NCBI GenBank assembly: GCA_017591395.1
Contig: WEDG01000213.1
Location: 82,815-146,814, forward strand
Source of the DNA: Schistocephalus solidus
Lineage: Eukaryota; Platyhelminthes; Cestoda; Diphyllobothriidea; Diphyllobothriidae
Reading direction: 5' to 3'
DNA length: 64,000 bases
Within the stretch, counting starts at the first letter, position 1; every line of letters begins with the position of its first letter. The notes beneath the pieces are model-generated. The model made no database searches and was not told the DNA's origin. It was given only the letters and a program-made list of their open reading frames with translations. Below, piece by piece: positions 1-11,280 of the stretch. Both the position numbers and the translations under genes were made by a program.

Positions 1-317
1 AATCTCGTGGGGAGGGGACCATGGATGAGATCATCTAGGCATTCCTGTTTTCTTACCGGACTAACTAAAATCCGGCGTCCCCCGGTGGTGTTTTTCTTGC
101 CAAGGCCTTTATGGGGCAAAAACTACGCACAAAGTTCCATGCGCTGGTTCCTACCAATGTGCCTTCCACGCAGCCAACTTCATCTGTCTCTTGCAGTAAG
201 CTTCTCACCGGAACGCCCGTCTTCGTTCGCGATTATCGAGCTGGCTTCCAAACGGGATTGAGGCGACCGTAGCAGCGCACAGAGGCAACATGTTGTTCGA
301 CGTCTGCGTGGGTGACG
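1..317 (+). pseudogene. Ty3/gypsy integrase C-terminal fragment (5' half of a split element)
   Basis: In the plus frame, with stop codons, this reads like the end of a Ty3/gypsy integrase: a segment resembling the usual 'TYRTT-NP' region after the catalytic core, followed by a chromodomain-like or GPY-like tail containing PVFVRDYRAGFQTG and a GNMLFDV motif. The frame runs to about 317 and stops at the junction with a foreign LINE tail. It resumes beyond 1041, so this is the left half of one element. The window edge cuts off everything upstream. Internal stops and frame changes show it is dead. The family call rests on motif resemblance only. Confidence 0.6.
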
Positions 318-1033
318 TCTGCCTGGTCTGAGAGTCAGGCTGCGATGGCTCCTTCTTAACGTGACCTCTGGCTATCTCACACATGTGAGATGTAAGCCGT
401 TCAACCCCCTGTTCTGTGAAATCCTGGTGCTTGTGTTTGGGGGGCCAGGTCGTGTACGTAGTACACGTAGACGAGGTCACCAGCAGCTGCACCCGCTTCC
501 GCATCAGACAACTGACCGGCTCGGACAGTAGTCTGATTGTGGGGGTGGGGGAGAGAGTGAGGTCGAGAGCTCAGCGTATTTTCCTCACTATAAACAATCT
601 GACGCGCTTGAAACTATCACGGTGCGCTAAAAGCCGTGGCTTGGAAGGTTGCCAACTGACGGGATAACTCGGACCGCGTGGTCAGCCCAATGTGTGTTTG
701 TGTGGAGTGGCTGACTGGCGGACTGAGAGTCAGGCTGCAATGTTTCCTTCTTAATATGGCCTTTATGGCACTCCCACTCCATGGGATCCGAGTCAGGTGT
801 GGTGGCACGCCCAGGGGCGGCTCCGGCCGCGCCAGCCACCTGCGCCCTCTCCTATCTTCGGTCTTCTTGACTCTGTCTTGACACCGGGCTCAGGTGGGGG
901 GGGAGGAGAGAGTGCGGTAGCTGCAGCGCAAGGCTACTATCACTTAAAACTAATTCACGCGCAAGTCACCGTCCCTGCACCACCTGGTGTGGAGCATACG
1001 GTGGACCTCGTCGAAATCGACGGTCGAACTGCC
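318..1033 (+). mobile_element. 5'-truncated 3' tail of the zinc-finger LINE, inserted in the Ty3 element
   Basis: The segment from GGTCTGAGAGTCAGGCTGCG to the terminus GGTCGAACTG matches the 3' untranslated tails of the zinc-finger LINE copies at 52.8-54.4 kb and 58.1-58.96 kb. It contains the recurring subunit that begins GCCGTGGCTTGGAAGGTTGC. It is flanked by the 8-bp duplication GGGTGACG at 310-317 and 1034-1041, and removing one duplication restores the host element's reading frame. It has no coding capacity of its own. It is either an extreme 5' truncation or a non-autonomous element that uses the LINE tail. Confidence 0.75.
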
Positions 1034-1041
1034 GGGTGACG

Positions 1042-1331
1042 ACACCTGGGTTCGTCACCACCACCAGATTCGACGATAGAATTGCAGTAAAGTGACCGAG
1101 CCCGAGCAGTTGTAATCACTCCCCCTCAACATCCTGCTGGATACTTTCACCATTTAGACCGATCAACCGGTCTTCGAACCCAACGCTGCACTTCGTTCAG
1201 GTGTACCACCTTCAGTATCAGTCGCTGACTCTACACCTTCAGAACCCGAAGTGCTCCCAAGACGCTGGAACAACCGAGTGCGCCGAACAACGCGGCCGAT
1301 ACAGGTCAGCCCGCGTCAGAAGCGGTACTGA
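1042..1331 (+). pseudogene. Ty3/gypsy pol C-terminus (3' half of the split element)
   Basis: Directly after the second GGGTGACG duplication the frame gives WVRHHHQIRR, the expected continuation of the GNMLFDV motif left of the insertion. The last stretch, rich in Pro, Ser and Arg (…LPRRWNNRVRRTTRPIQ…), ends at TGA 1329-1331, eight bases before a polypurine tract. Stops between about 1080 and 1180 show decay. This order (integrase tail, stop, polypurine tract, LTR) is standard for Ty3/gypsy elements. Confidence 0.6.
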
Positions 1332-1338
1332 CCTACTT

Positions 1339-1348
1339 GAAGGGGAGG
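1339..1348 (+). other. Polypurine tract of the Ty3/gypsy element
   Basis: GAAGGGGAGG lies immediately upstream of the TGTGG start of the LTR. This is where the plus-strand primer of reverse transcription sits in LTR elements. The placement is inferred from position and composition. Confidence 0.6.
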
Positions 1349-1727
1349 TGTGGAAAATGCTCGTTCCCACGATGAGTCATCTCACATAAATCCACCTGCG
1401 CGCGCATTTCTCATGCTGCTTGCAACGAACGATGCTCGACAATGATCCGCGTGGACTGTGGTCACAGAGCTCTCATCAGTTCTGGTCGATTCATGTCGGC
1501 GAGAATTTCGCTTAGCTCTTATCTATCTTCCTCGTGAAGCTGATTGGACAGAATACAACTAAGCTGGACGGGAGGCTATAAATGCATGCAGCTTTACATG
1601 TCACTTTTGCTTGAATACACTTTCGCTAGCTGATCGTGTTCTCTTGCTCTACCGCGTTGGGTTTGGGACGACCTTCGATTAAGCATACGCTTCGTGCGTC
1701 ATTTAAGTACCAGGCCAGATAATAACA
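1349..1727 (+). repeat. Long terminal repeat (3' LTR), about 379 bp
   Basis: It begins TGTGGAAAAT directly after the polypurine tract and ends TAATAACA, giving the TG...CA boundary of an LTR. A TATAAATG box at 1577-1584 lies in its second half and could be the LTR core promoter. The partner LTR is not in the window. No tRNA-primer-binding site follows it, as expected for the 3' LTR. The right boundary is inferred from the terminal dinucleotide only. Confidence 0.6.
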
Positions 1728-1774
1728 GGTTCTTTCTTAATCTCGTTGGTAAGTTAATCTTCTGTGCCGAGGTT

Positions 1775-1930
1775 GGTCGAGAGTGAGGACCATTATCTTA
1801 CGGTCGAAGGAAGTATGCACACCGTCAACTGTCAGCTTTACCCAGTCTATTGCGGGTGCGTTGAAGTCTCCACCAATAAGAACCTCCTGATTACTTGCTC
1901 CTTCCTTGACCTAATGAAGTATTAACTCAT
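1775..1930 (-). pseudogene. LINE apurinic-type endonuclease fragment
   Basis: The minus strand encodes EVLIGGDFNAPAIDWVKLTV, containing the G-D-F-N-x-P-x-x-D-W block of non-LTR retrotransposon endonucleases at 1842-1871. The coding signal fades on both sides. It is antisense to the neighbouring reverse-transcriptase pseudogene that starts near 2290, so it is either a separate insertion or an inverted piece of the same element. Confidence 0.55.
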
Positions 1931-2289
1931 CAGCTGCACTCAGCATGTTTGGTGATCTGGAGACTGGCAAAAGTTTTAGGTTTTGGGAACAACAATTTTG
2001 TACCTTTTTTTCAGAGGGGGTGCGTTCTTTCAACTGCCGAGATTCGTGTCGTTACGTTTACAGCCACCCCACCTCCCTGTCTATTTAACTGTCTCTACGA
2101 AAGAGCTGGTATTCTTATGTCAAAACCCCGGTATCCGCGATTTGGGCTTTGGGCCACGTTTCCGTGACGGCAATTACGTCGGGGTTTCGGTTTGAGACGG
2201 ACGCCTTTAATTCATGTAGTTGAGCAGTGGTATACATAAATCTCAATTTAGACTGAGCAACTCCTTTATGCAGACGTCTGTTTTCCTAT

Positions 2290-3820
2290 CCAGAAGTTTA
2301 TGGAAAATTCGACCACTCCACTTCCAACAATCCGGGGTTGGACATGTTCCGTCCTCGAAATCATAAATTTTACCCCATGGGGCGTGAATGTAGCCATTCT
2401 ACGTTTTCGTCAATCACCTGGTCCTGGACCAACTGGCTTCCCAGTCAGTACTATAAAGGCGGATGCTAATGATATCTTCCCGTCCTTACTGTGGACAATA
2501 TTTAATCTATATCTCGAAAATTAAACCTTGCCCAGAGTGTGGAATGAATCACTCATTCTGCCTATGCCCAAACACGGCCAATCTAAGTCATTTGACGATC
2601 TTCGGTCAGTAAACACAATTTCCGCAGCTTCGAGACCTTGATAAAAGATAAGATGGTGTATCACTTATCCGAGAATAACCCACTGAGAGCTGACCAGCAC
2701 GGGTTCCACAAAGCAAGGTCTTGTGATACCTGCCATCTCTCTTCCTTTTATCATGTTATACGATCTAGGGACATTTTTTCACGCTTTTCATAGTCTATTT
2801 CGATTTAACTAAGCCTGTTTCTCGCGCAGACCATGCTCTCCTTCTCTTGAAAAATGTATTCTTTCGGTGTATGTGGTAAATTTCTGAACTAAATATCATC
2901 TTAACTGGGCGCCCGCACACGACATGTTAATATATCCCATAGTATCTTCAACCCCGCACGTGTACGGAATGGATTTATTCAGGGTAGTGTGTTTGGCTCG
3001 CTCTTATTTTGTTTTTTTTTGGTCAATGCTGTACCGGGTTTATTTCAAAATTGTAGGCCCCTTATGTATGCTGAGGATTTAAGTTGTCTATCGATACAAG
3101 CCGGCAGATTGCAACAGCGTGCTCTAACTCTTCAAAAATAAGCTGGAGGCCTTTGCCCAGTGGTGCTGCACCCGTCGCTTTTACCTTTCTTGGCACAAAT
3201 TCTCAGTTATAGTTTTTGATTATTATTATCGGCCTCAACTAAGCATAGATGGTCATAACCTAAACGTGCCTGAAGTTTTTAAGGATCTGGGCATATCACA
3301 TTCCAGCGTTCTTAACCTTTCTGAACATTGCGCACTGATTGTCTCAAAAGAACGCAGAACTACCTGGTTTATCCTCCGAAATTTTAGAACTTTTTATGTT
3401 AGACTCCGCCTTTACTACATGTGCGTTAGGCCTGGCTTGGAATGCAGTTTGGTTCTATTTAGCCTTCTGCGCGCTAGTGAACGGAAGAAAATAGAATCGG
3501 TCCAGCATTTTTTACCAAAAGAGTTTTATCATTCTAGCACAATAATCTGACAATCAAGAACGCTGTGGACTTAAAAACATTGATCCCTTACAGTTTCACC
3601 GATTACAGAATGGACATTGTTTAATTCTGTTTAAAAAGTCGTACATATACTCATATTACCACTGTGAGGCAGCTTGAAAACTCTCGGCGTACCATCCATC
3701 CCAATGTCTTCATTTCTGCCACTAGCAGCAGAGTTAAGTATCATCTGTTTTTTTCGGTAAATTCCCTAGAAAAATGGAAAAACTACCCTTTGCTGTGCGC
3801 CAGCGTGCTTGCAAATATTA
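2290..3820 (+). pseudogene. CR1/jockey-like LINE reverse transcriptase, decayed
   Basis: Successive plus-strand frames give RT blocks in the right order: SPGPGPTGFPVSTIK (fingers) at about 2414-2458, FDDLRSVNTISA near 2592, LRADQHGF near 2685, a damaged DLTKP palm block near 2800, LSIDTSRQ near 3085 after a ruined ADD-type box, and a C-terminal segment RLYYMCVRPGLECS at about 3406-3450 typical of CR1-like proteins. It ends near LEKWKNYPLLCASVLANII at about 3765-3825. Many stops and shifts make it a dead relic. No endonuclease is present on this strand. The clade assignment is by motif resemblance. Confidence 0.65.
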
Positions 3821-3984
3821 TCAGATCCCACGCTCACCACACGTGGTGCGACGATGGCTCGCAATCGAGTTGCTGACGGCCGGATTTCATCAGCCATTTG
3901 AGCTAATTTGGCTCTCCGACATTAGCATCAGGAGCAATGGTCATCCGCGAATTTTCCGCGTTGGTAACTGCTTTGCCCAAAGAC

Positions 3985-5070
3985 GGAATATTAAGCAGGT
4001 AGTTCATTGCACTTGTTGATTGATTGAGGCCCGGAAAACCATGGCTCTAGCAGTTCGCGGCTCACGCAGCTGTCACCTCTAGCAAGGATTTCGGTTTCAT
4101 CACACTTGAATGTGTGGCCGAGTCCCGTAGAATGGGCGATGACTGGGGAGCTGGCGCCGTTTCTCCTCACTGCTGCTGCATGTTCGGCCATTCGAGTTAG
4201 GAGTAGTCTTCCAGTTTCTACGACATATTAGTTTTCTCCACAACTGCACCTGACCTGAAAAACGAACCCAGATGTTTCTTGCCACGGTAGTGGGTCTTTT
4301 GACCTCATGAGCTGGCGTCTTATGGCTGCCTCCGGTCTGTTTGCAACTCCAACGCCAAGGGGTGAGACATTCTTCACGTATGATAGAGCTCGTCCAAATT
4401 TGGGACCGGTCGGATTTGGTCTCTCGTCTCATTTGCGTAGGCTCTGGGGTACGAAGTTGCGCCTGTAGCCATTCGCCCTAAACACCCGTCGAATATATTG
4501 TAATTTGGCAACTTTGCCTTCGGGTTCACTGCAGTGTGTCTCCACACGCTGGTAAAGTGCCATTACGCAACTGCGTTTGTGGCTCATTGGGTGGTTGCTC
4601 TTGTGACTCAGTACATCCGTTGTGTTTGCCGCCTTCCAGAATACTTTGGTTGTTAGGCCAACACAATCTTTGCGGCAGACGAGAACATGAACAGAGGCCA
4701 GCTGGTTGTTTTTCTCTTCCTCCATCGTAAACTGCATGTCCAGGAAGACGGCGTTGAGATTTTCTTTGAATTTCAGCCCCTGATCCCGTTCGATGACGAT
4801 GAAGGTGTCATTCACATACCAAGCCCAGAATGTTCGTCTAGGGTGTTGAAAGACCCGCGACCCCAGTAGTTGTAAGACGGCCTCAGCTATGAGTCCCGAA
4901 GTCAGTGACCCATTGGCATGCCTTTTACCTGCTCGTAGATTGTTCCGTCAAACGCGAAGTACGGTTTATGACATAAATTTAGGAGTTGGAGTATTTCGGT
5001 GTGTCCTAAGCAAGGATTCAAGAGAGAATCCTGAAACATCAGGCCAATAAAGATCTTGCTCCAGTTATGG
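3985..5070 (-). pseudogene. Penelope-like element, RT C-terminal half plus GIY-YIG endonuclease
   Basis: Reading the minus strand from about 5070 downward gives PLE landmarks in order: KPYFAFDGTIYEQVKGMPMG, then a frameshift, then LIAEAVLQLLGS, the palm motif WYVNDTFIVIE (Asn replaces one Asp of the usual DD), SNHPMSHKRS, RANGYRRNFVPQSL, a linker, and a GIY-YIG region ending MAEHAAAVRRNGASSPVIAH at 4132-4191 with a LLEPWF...INKCNELP tail. At least three frameshifts split it, and the N-terminal RT fingers are missing. PLEs encode RT fused to a GIY-YIG nuclease, so the call is firm although the copy is dead. Confidence 0.8.
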
Positions 5071-6231
5071 TTCAGTTCAGTTCTCGTAGTCTACATCTTG
5101 CGGTTTACGGTCGACCTGAGGTTATGTGAATTACATACAACCTCAAAAATTGTCTGGAATACATGCCTAATGTAGTTTCTGTATTTCCTGATTCACACTG
5201 AAGGTGATTAGAAATAATTGAACACAGGTCACATCGGGCTGTGCACTGGTGGTGCAGACTGTGAAAAGGCATATCTTAAAAACGTTTGAGCTGCGGTGGT
5301 AAGTACTTCCGGCCTTCCAAATATCTGCCACTTTCGAGATTAACAAAAATACGAAACACAACAAAGTTTGGGTTCCGTGAAAATTCTCATGGTACTTATG
5401 TAAAGTCAAGGAGCATACAGATGTTTTCGGTAGTTTATCATCAGGCCACTACAATCACATGGAGAATCAACTTGTGAGTTACGGACAGGTTTTGGATGCG
5501 TCTCGGGAAGGGGGGGTTTAGTCGCACTCTTCGCGCCCATGCGGCCTGCATGAAAGAGTCAGCGATTTTAGGACGTCGGAGCCGGGCTTTGGAGTACTGT
5601 GTGAGCGTTTTTGGCTTATAAAAAGAACTTCAATGGCGGCCTGAAGATGAATTGGTGTGGCCACCGAAACAGAACACAGGAGTGGTAACCACCTCGGTCG
5701 CGTAAAATCGGTGGCCTTGCGATACACTTCAGGTAGGGTAAATATTCCCCTGTCTTAAACTTAACACTGAACTAAATTGCAGCCTTTATCTCAGTCTTTA
5801 CCCTACCCTAAACCGTGCAGTTAACATGAAACCAAAAAACTTACCATACTCTTGGCCCTTACCCCAGCTTCACCTAAATGCTTAAACTTCTTAACCCAGA
5901 ATTTAACACAGACTCACATGCATTGTGAGTGGTTCCCGTTCCCGTGTCCTGTTGCCCCATACTGCGCGAGACTAAACCTGCAATTTAAGGACTAGCAAAT
6001 ATCGCAGCTCAGGTGGAGGAAAATTTCACATGAAATCGAGGAGTTGAAATTCTCAACTATGATTTCGCATTTCCGCTGTCTGCACAATCGAAAAATGGTT
6101 AGTACTCAGTATGGGCTTTTATGAGGTTATCAGCAGCGGTTCTCCCCAGACCATTGATTTAACTTTGCTCAAACGGTGTCCCCTCTCCTAAACTCGCGTC
6201 TACTTCCGAGGCGATATGACTATCTGTAAAA
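5071..6231. other. No recognised gene
   Basis: Between the PLE and the CR1-like LINE no motif was recognised on either strand. Short open frames here lack recognisable domains. A patch near 5790-5815 (CCCTACCCTAAACC) looks slightly telomere-like but is not a repeat array. Confidence 0.5.
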
Positions 6232-8746
6232 GTGCCAGGTACATCAAGTCTAGAAGTCCTGACAGTCTACCGCCCACCGAGAAGAGACCCCGTAGCCTAT
6301 GCTTACCTGCTAGAGGAGCTTGAGAAGATTGCTACACGGTTGGATATCCTGATCATGGGTGACTTCAATGCGCCTCACATCGACTGGAGCTTGACCTGCG
6401 CACATTGTTCTGATCTAGCCTTTGACGGTTGTTTTCTGAGCACGACGCTAAAGTTACGTCTCACACAGCACGTCACTTTTCCAACCAGGGTGTGCGAAGG
6501 GCAACAGGCCAATTGCCTGGACCTAGTTCTCACAAAGTCGCATGACAGCATCGACAAAGTTTCATGTCTACCACCGCTAGGCAAAAGTGACCACGTGGTA
6601 CTGCGATGGGAGTACTCACTATTTTCTATACCAGCAAGACCCACAACAATCAGAAGGAATATATGGCAAGGCGATTTCGGTGGAATGAGGGCCGAACTCA
6701 TGCGCACTCAGTGGGAAACTTTATTCTTTGGAAACATAACCAAGGACTGGGAAACGTTCCGGGACATACTGCACGGGCTCATCGAAAATCGGTGTCCGAT
6801 TTTGAAAAAAAGGTTAACCAACAGACCGCGATGGCTTACGCAGGCCTTAAAAATCGAAGTTACCAAAAAGCGGAGATTGTGGAAAAAATCGCCTACGGAC
6901 GGAACTCCTGAATCTCTAAATGCGTACAAAATGCAGAGAAATCGGGTCAAGGGCCATATTTTTAGAACAAGACAGGCTTTCGAAGTGGACCTGCTGAACT
7001 GGGCCACCGTGAACCCGAAACTGTTTTACGGTTACCTCAGGCAGAATACACGGAAAAAGGATCCGATACCCCTAATGAGGACCGCCGAGGGCATAGACCT
7101 TACTGAAGACGGTGCGAAGGCTGATCATCTTTCGGAATTTTTCCAGTCGGTTTTCACAAAGGAAACGAGATACGATCACCCTACCGATGTCTTCAAAGTG
7201 AAAACAATAGTCAAGACTGTTAATTTCACCGAGACTACTGTCCTCAAGGAACTTTTGGGGTTAAAGGAATCTAAGTCTCCAGGTCCCGATGAACTACCTG
7301 CCAAGCTGTTGAAAGAGTAAGCGAGAGAGTTGGCAAAACTACTCTCTACGCTTTTCCAAACATCCTTCCAGACCGAAAGTCTACCAGCCGACTGGAAATC
7401 CGCATGGATTACATCGCTTTATAAGGGTGGAAGCCGGGTCTCTGCAAACAATTATCGACCGGTCAGCCTAACTTCAGTTTGCTGCAAAATCATGGAAAAA
7501 ATAATAAAGCAACAATTTATGCAGTTCTTCGAACATAACAATCTGCTATCCGAAGCCCAGCACGGTTTCCGTAGAGGTAGATCCTGCGTCACAAATTTGC
7601 TCTACTGTTTAGAACGTTGGACTGAAGCGGTCGATAGTGGAAATACGGTGCACGCAGTCTATATAAACTTCAAAAAGGCTTTGATAGCATGCCGCACCAC
7701 CGCCTTCCATATAAACTCAACCGCATAGGCGTAAGAGGTAGACTTCTGACATGGATAGAAAACATCTTAACTGGCCGCTCACAAACTGTCCATATCAGCG
7801 ACAAACCGTCGACTAAAGTTGAGGTTGAGAGTGGTGTTCCCCAAGGCTCTGTTGTCGGCCCTATTTTGTTCATTGTCTACATCAACGATTGTGCCAACGA
7901 ACTGGACTGCGATATTGCCATGTTTGCCGATGATCTCAAACTTTGGCGCGTCATTCAAACTGCGGCTGATGAAGAGAACTTGCAGGCAAACTTAAATAGA
8001 CTCCAGAAATGGTCAAATGACTGGCTCTTGCCGTTTAATGATAGCAAGTGCAACATCATACGAGTCGGGAAAAGCAATCATTCGAACCGTACGGTTTACA
8101 GTCTGAATGGCATTTCACTGAAAGAAGTGGATGTCCAAAAGGACCTTGGAGTCTGGATCACGCCCTCGCTTAAACCCTCCCTACATTGCGCAAAGGTAGC
8201 GAAGTCAGACATGTCGATTCTGTACCTCGTTAAACGAGCTTTTGCAGCCTTCACTACCGACTGCTTCGCTAAAGTCTTCGGAACATATTTGTGCGGCCAC
8301 AGTTGGAGTCCGCAATCCAAGCTTGGAGACCCTGGGCGGCGAAGGACATCAACATCCTCGAAACGGTCCGAAAACGAGCAGCCAAACTTGTCCTTGGACA
8401 TGGCTCACATCCTTATGAAACACGGCTGTCGAGTCTCAATCTCTTTCTCTTGCACTATAGACAGCTTCGGGGGGACATGATACTAACATTCCGCATACTA
8501 TGCGTCCAGGACTGTTGTATCGTCCCAGGGGATTTCTTCGAGTTAGCAAAAACAACGAACTTGAGAGGTCATCCTCTCAAATTACGTGCGACTGGAGCAA
8601 GGCTATACACTCGGAAGTACTTCTTCTCCAAAAGAGTAGTCGAGGCTAGGAAAATTCTTCCTCTGGATGTTGTTATGTCGGACTCCTTGGAGATTTTTAA
8701 GCGAAAGTTATATCGATATAATGGTGCGAGCTACAACACTAACTGA
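6232..8746 (+). pseudogene. CR1-like LINE ORF2 (endonuclease + reverse transcriptase), nearly intact
   Basis: The first frame (6232-7320) starts inside the endonuclease (VLTVYRPPR, then ILIMGDFNAPHIDWSL and a KSDHVVLRW block) and runs through the linker to KSPGPDELPAKLLKE. A single TAA at 7318-7320 interrupts it, and the same frame continues to about 7682 (PADWKSAWITSLYKGG, NNYRPVSLTS, AQHGFRRGRSC). A one-base loss there shifts to the frame 7689-8290, with SGVPQGSVVGPILFIVYIND and the catalytic MFADDLKLW. Another shift near 8290 leads to RPQLESAIQAW...RKRAAKLVLGH and the stop TGA at 8744-8746. One stop and two shifts in about 2.5 kb suggest a fairly recent copy. The endonuclease N-terminus and ORF1 are missing, so it is 5'-truncated. 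Confidence 0.85.
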
Positions 8747-9297
8747 AAGCTGCAAGTGTGACGTCATAAAATAAGGAATTTATGATACTACTAGCTATAT
8801 TTGAGTAACATTTCTTTATGTTTGTTATTTTCGTTCGAGGGCTTGCATTCTCCCATTATTCCCATGCTGGGGTCCTCGCTGTTTAACTTATTTGCACACC
8901 TTGGTGACACCGTGAGTATTCGCATCAGCTGGACCTGGCGACCGTCGTCCATGAGGTGTATGAACGTTCTCCCTTGGTTCGAACCGCAATGGACCGAGGA
9001 TGATCTGGACATATATTTCCGCCTTTGAAATCCCTCAACGGACTCTGCAATCAGCAAGGGAGAATCTGGCTGATTCATGTGACCTCCGAAATGCCCCCCG
9101 TTGGACCCCCTCCCAAGGGCGACAGTTTTTTTCTCCTAAATATCACCGGGAGTTTTTTTCACTGTCTGCTCTTTTTCAGCTATGTTGGCCTCGCCAACAT
9201 ATTGAGATACTAATGTTTGATACCACAACTCGCATGCAAATAGGGAATTCAAAGGTGACTTACCTATATCTCCCTCAAATATACTGATACTGATTGC
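8747..9297 (+). repeat. 3' untranslated region of the CR1-like LINE
   Basis: This stretch, from AAGCTGCAAGTGTGACGTCA to ATATACTGATACTGAT, is shared at high identity with 38800-39363 after a second copy of the same ORF end. Both copies stop at the short repeat ACTGATACTGAT. CR1-type LINEs typically end in a short microsatellite instead of poly(A), which fits. Confidence 0.75.
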
Positions 9298-9448
9298 GTT
9301 TATTAATTTGAAAGTGTCAACAATGTCGAGAGCGTGCGCATGTCCCACTGTGTCCGCACCCTTCGCGTTCTAATTTTTACTCGGTTCTCATACCACATAT
9401 GCTGCACTTTTGCTGGTGCTTTTATGACAGCCCATACGTTTAGATGTT

Positions 9449-9670
9449 CATTACTGGTGGAGGAGCGCTCACCGAGCGGTTACGGACTCACTCGTCTCGT
9501 TCTGTCTTGGGCCTCACTGTTTAGCCCCGCCAGCAGGCCGCCGGTTCGAGTCTCGAATGGTGCAATGGTGTTGTGTAGGCTGACTTATAATGGCTAATAA
9601 GCCAGAAATGGTCATTTTTCCTTTTCAGTAATGTTCTGCTGATGTTCATTATATTTTGTTCTATTTAATG
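9449..9670. repeat. tRNA-derived SINE pieces in opposite orientations
   Basis: The left half (GAGCGCTCACCGAGCGGTTA to GCCAGCAGGC) is the reverse complement of the SINE tail seen at 14880-14975. The right half is in plus orientation: a pol III B-box-like GGTTCGAGTC, then the body segment GGCTAATAAGCCAGAAATGG. Two antiparallel fragments therefore abut. Confidence 0.6.
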
Positions 9671-10177
9671 AAGAATTATCAAAATCTCCCGCACAATAAA
9701 AGAGGGGCTCCACTGACGCCAAAAACGCCTATGGAGTTATGAACAACTGGATGGCTGTTGTTCTCTTGAGAAAGATGATGCCCGCTCGATCCTGCTTCGA
9801 TATTGCCCGAACTTAAAATTAAGGCCATTGGAATTGTCGGCTTCATTTAATTCTTCTTTGTCCCCGAATGCTAGCAAGATGAACCCAGTGTAGGGTGGAT
9901 GATTGGAAGTCGCCACTGTTACTGCCAACGCAAACTGATGAATCATGTGACTCACTGATCGCAGCTGCATGGGTTCAGTTCACCAGCAGCAGAAACAACT
10001 GAAAATGTTGCTTTTACAGCTGTACGCGAATTTTCAGAGGCCAAGTTTAAACAAGCACTTAGCAACGCTGAACAAATTAGCTGCTTCGATTAAATCACAA
10101 ATAAGGAGAACAAAAATAAGTAAGGCGGTGGGGAGTTGCGAACGGAAGGGAAACGGATGAGCGCAATTAACGCGCCT
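9671..10177. other. Intergenic or 3' UTR side of TMEM104
   Basis: No coding signal was recognised. As this lies just downstream of the minus-strand TMEM104 stop, it should include that gene's 3' UTR. A minus-strand ATTAAA at about 9845-9850 is a possible polyadenylation signal, unproven. Confidence 0.35.
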
Positions 10178-11257
10178 TTAAAATAAGTTAATTCGGTGTA
10201 GCAGGACTACCAGCACACAGACAGAGGCCCACACTATCATCAGAACAAGCCAAAAGGTGTGTGCGAAGGGCGAGGCAAAGGGGTTTTGACTCCCGGCCCG
10301 CATCGGTCGGCGCAGCGATAGAAGTGGCACGCTCTCTGAAGCAGCCTCCTCGGCACTAGAAGGGCCTGCCGCAGTGCCTTCATCGTCCCCCTCCGTGACC
10401 CCAACAACGTCCTTGGATTTCAGACGCCGTGCTAGTTCTTGACGAGCATAGTAGACCAGCACGGTGGGAAAGACGTACTGAATGCCACTGCCGCCAAAGG
10501 CCCCGGTCACTCCCACTAGAAATTCAATGTCATTGGTTGCAAAAGCGATCGCCACCGGCGGCAGGAGGGTCACCAGCGGTACTCCAACACGAATGGCCAA
10601 TCGCCGGGCATCCATCCGGCGAGGGCTGTCAGACAGAGCCCGGTAGGGATTCTGAGGCATGAGCAGGCTGATCAGGGCGAAGAGGTTATTTGATAGGGTA
10701 GTGCCAACAATGGGGAAGGTGGAAGAGAGGGCAAAGACAGGGAAGAGGGAGAGAAAGTAATCTACAGTCAGAATAAATGGAGTTGTGTGTGCGTCAGGAT
10801 CACCAGAGGGCACGAAATTGAGAGTGTAGAGATCCTCGATGGTGTCAAAGGCGGCGACTGCAGTGCCAACGAGGAGGAGGTAGAGCAATAAAACGACAAT
10901 GTAGGCTGGCAGTAAGAGAGTTGAGTAGAGGTGGTGTTTGTTATGAACGGGGGTGATCAAACCGGGGAGAGAGTGATGGCACATGAAGGAGTATACCGAC
11001 ACCCCGAAAAGGGAAGCCATCATGTGGAAATTGGCCGCCGGTGGGTGTGGAACCGAAATGGGCGTAGTGGTGGTGGTATTGGTGACGATATGAGGCGGGA
11101 CTGCGAGCTTTCGAGGGAAATGCGAGATGCGTTCGCAAGCGAGGGCGATCATGAGAATGAAGGCAGCCCAACGCATGATTGAGGTGAATATCTGCAGCCA
11201 GCTTGTTCGAGTAACGTTGAAGAAGAAGAATGGACCCAAGAGAAGCGCGAATCCAGC
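10178..11257 (-). CDS. TMEM104: TMEM104 homologue, large C-terminal exon
   Basis: About 359 codons encode the C-terminal two thirds of a TMEM104-type protein, a polytopic membrane protein of the amino-acid/auxin-permease (SLC38-like) superfamily whose transported substrate is not firmly known. Seen in order: GPFFFFNVTRTSWLQIFTS, MRWAAFILMIALACERI (helix), GVSVYSFMCHHSLPGLITPV (the family's signature block), a hydrophobic helix, LYTLNF, FLSLFPVFALSSTFPIV, LLPPVAIAFATNDIEFLVGV, GGSGIQYVFPTVLVYYAR, a hydrophilic insert rich in Gly, Ser and Glu, and a last helix after PFAHTFWLVLM. The stop is TAA at 10178-10180. The exon starts at 11257 after the acceptor CGCTAG; translating from there adds AGFALLL before GPFF, matching the family, so the in-frame TTG at 11239 is not a start. 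No damage was seen, so it is probably functional. The linking exon between this and exon 5 was not found. Confidence 0.88.
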   Translation of the reverse strand, partial: AGFALLLGPFFFFNVTRTSWLQIFTSIMRWAAFILMIALACERISHFPRKLAVPPHIVTNTTTTTPISVPHPPAANFHMMASLFGVSVYSFMCHHSLPGLITPVHNKHHLYSTLLLPAYIVVLLLYLLLVGTAVAAFDTIEDLYTLNFVPSGDPDAHTTPFILTVDYFLSLFPVFALSSTFPIVGTTLSNNLFALISLLMPQNPYRALSDSPRRMDARRLAIRVGVPLVTLLPPVAIAFATNDIEFLVGVTGAFGGSGIQYVFPTVLVYYARQELARRLKSKDVVGVTEGDDEGTAAGPSSAEEAASESVPLLSLRRPMRAGSQNPFASPFAHTFWLVLMIVWASVCVLVVLLHRINLF

Positions 11258-11280
11258 CTAGCGAAAAGGATTTATAAAAA

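Noticed and set aside
5790..5815. Telomere-like CCCTACCCTAAACC
   Set aside because: Only about two degenerate units with no array, in the middle of ordinary sequence.
11239..11239. TTG as the start of the 353-codon TMEM104 frame
   Set aside because: The frame is open upstream to a splice acceptor at 11258, family similarity extends to it, and N-terminal exons exist at 24.4-25.05 kb.
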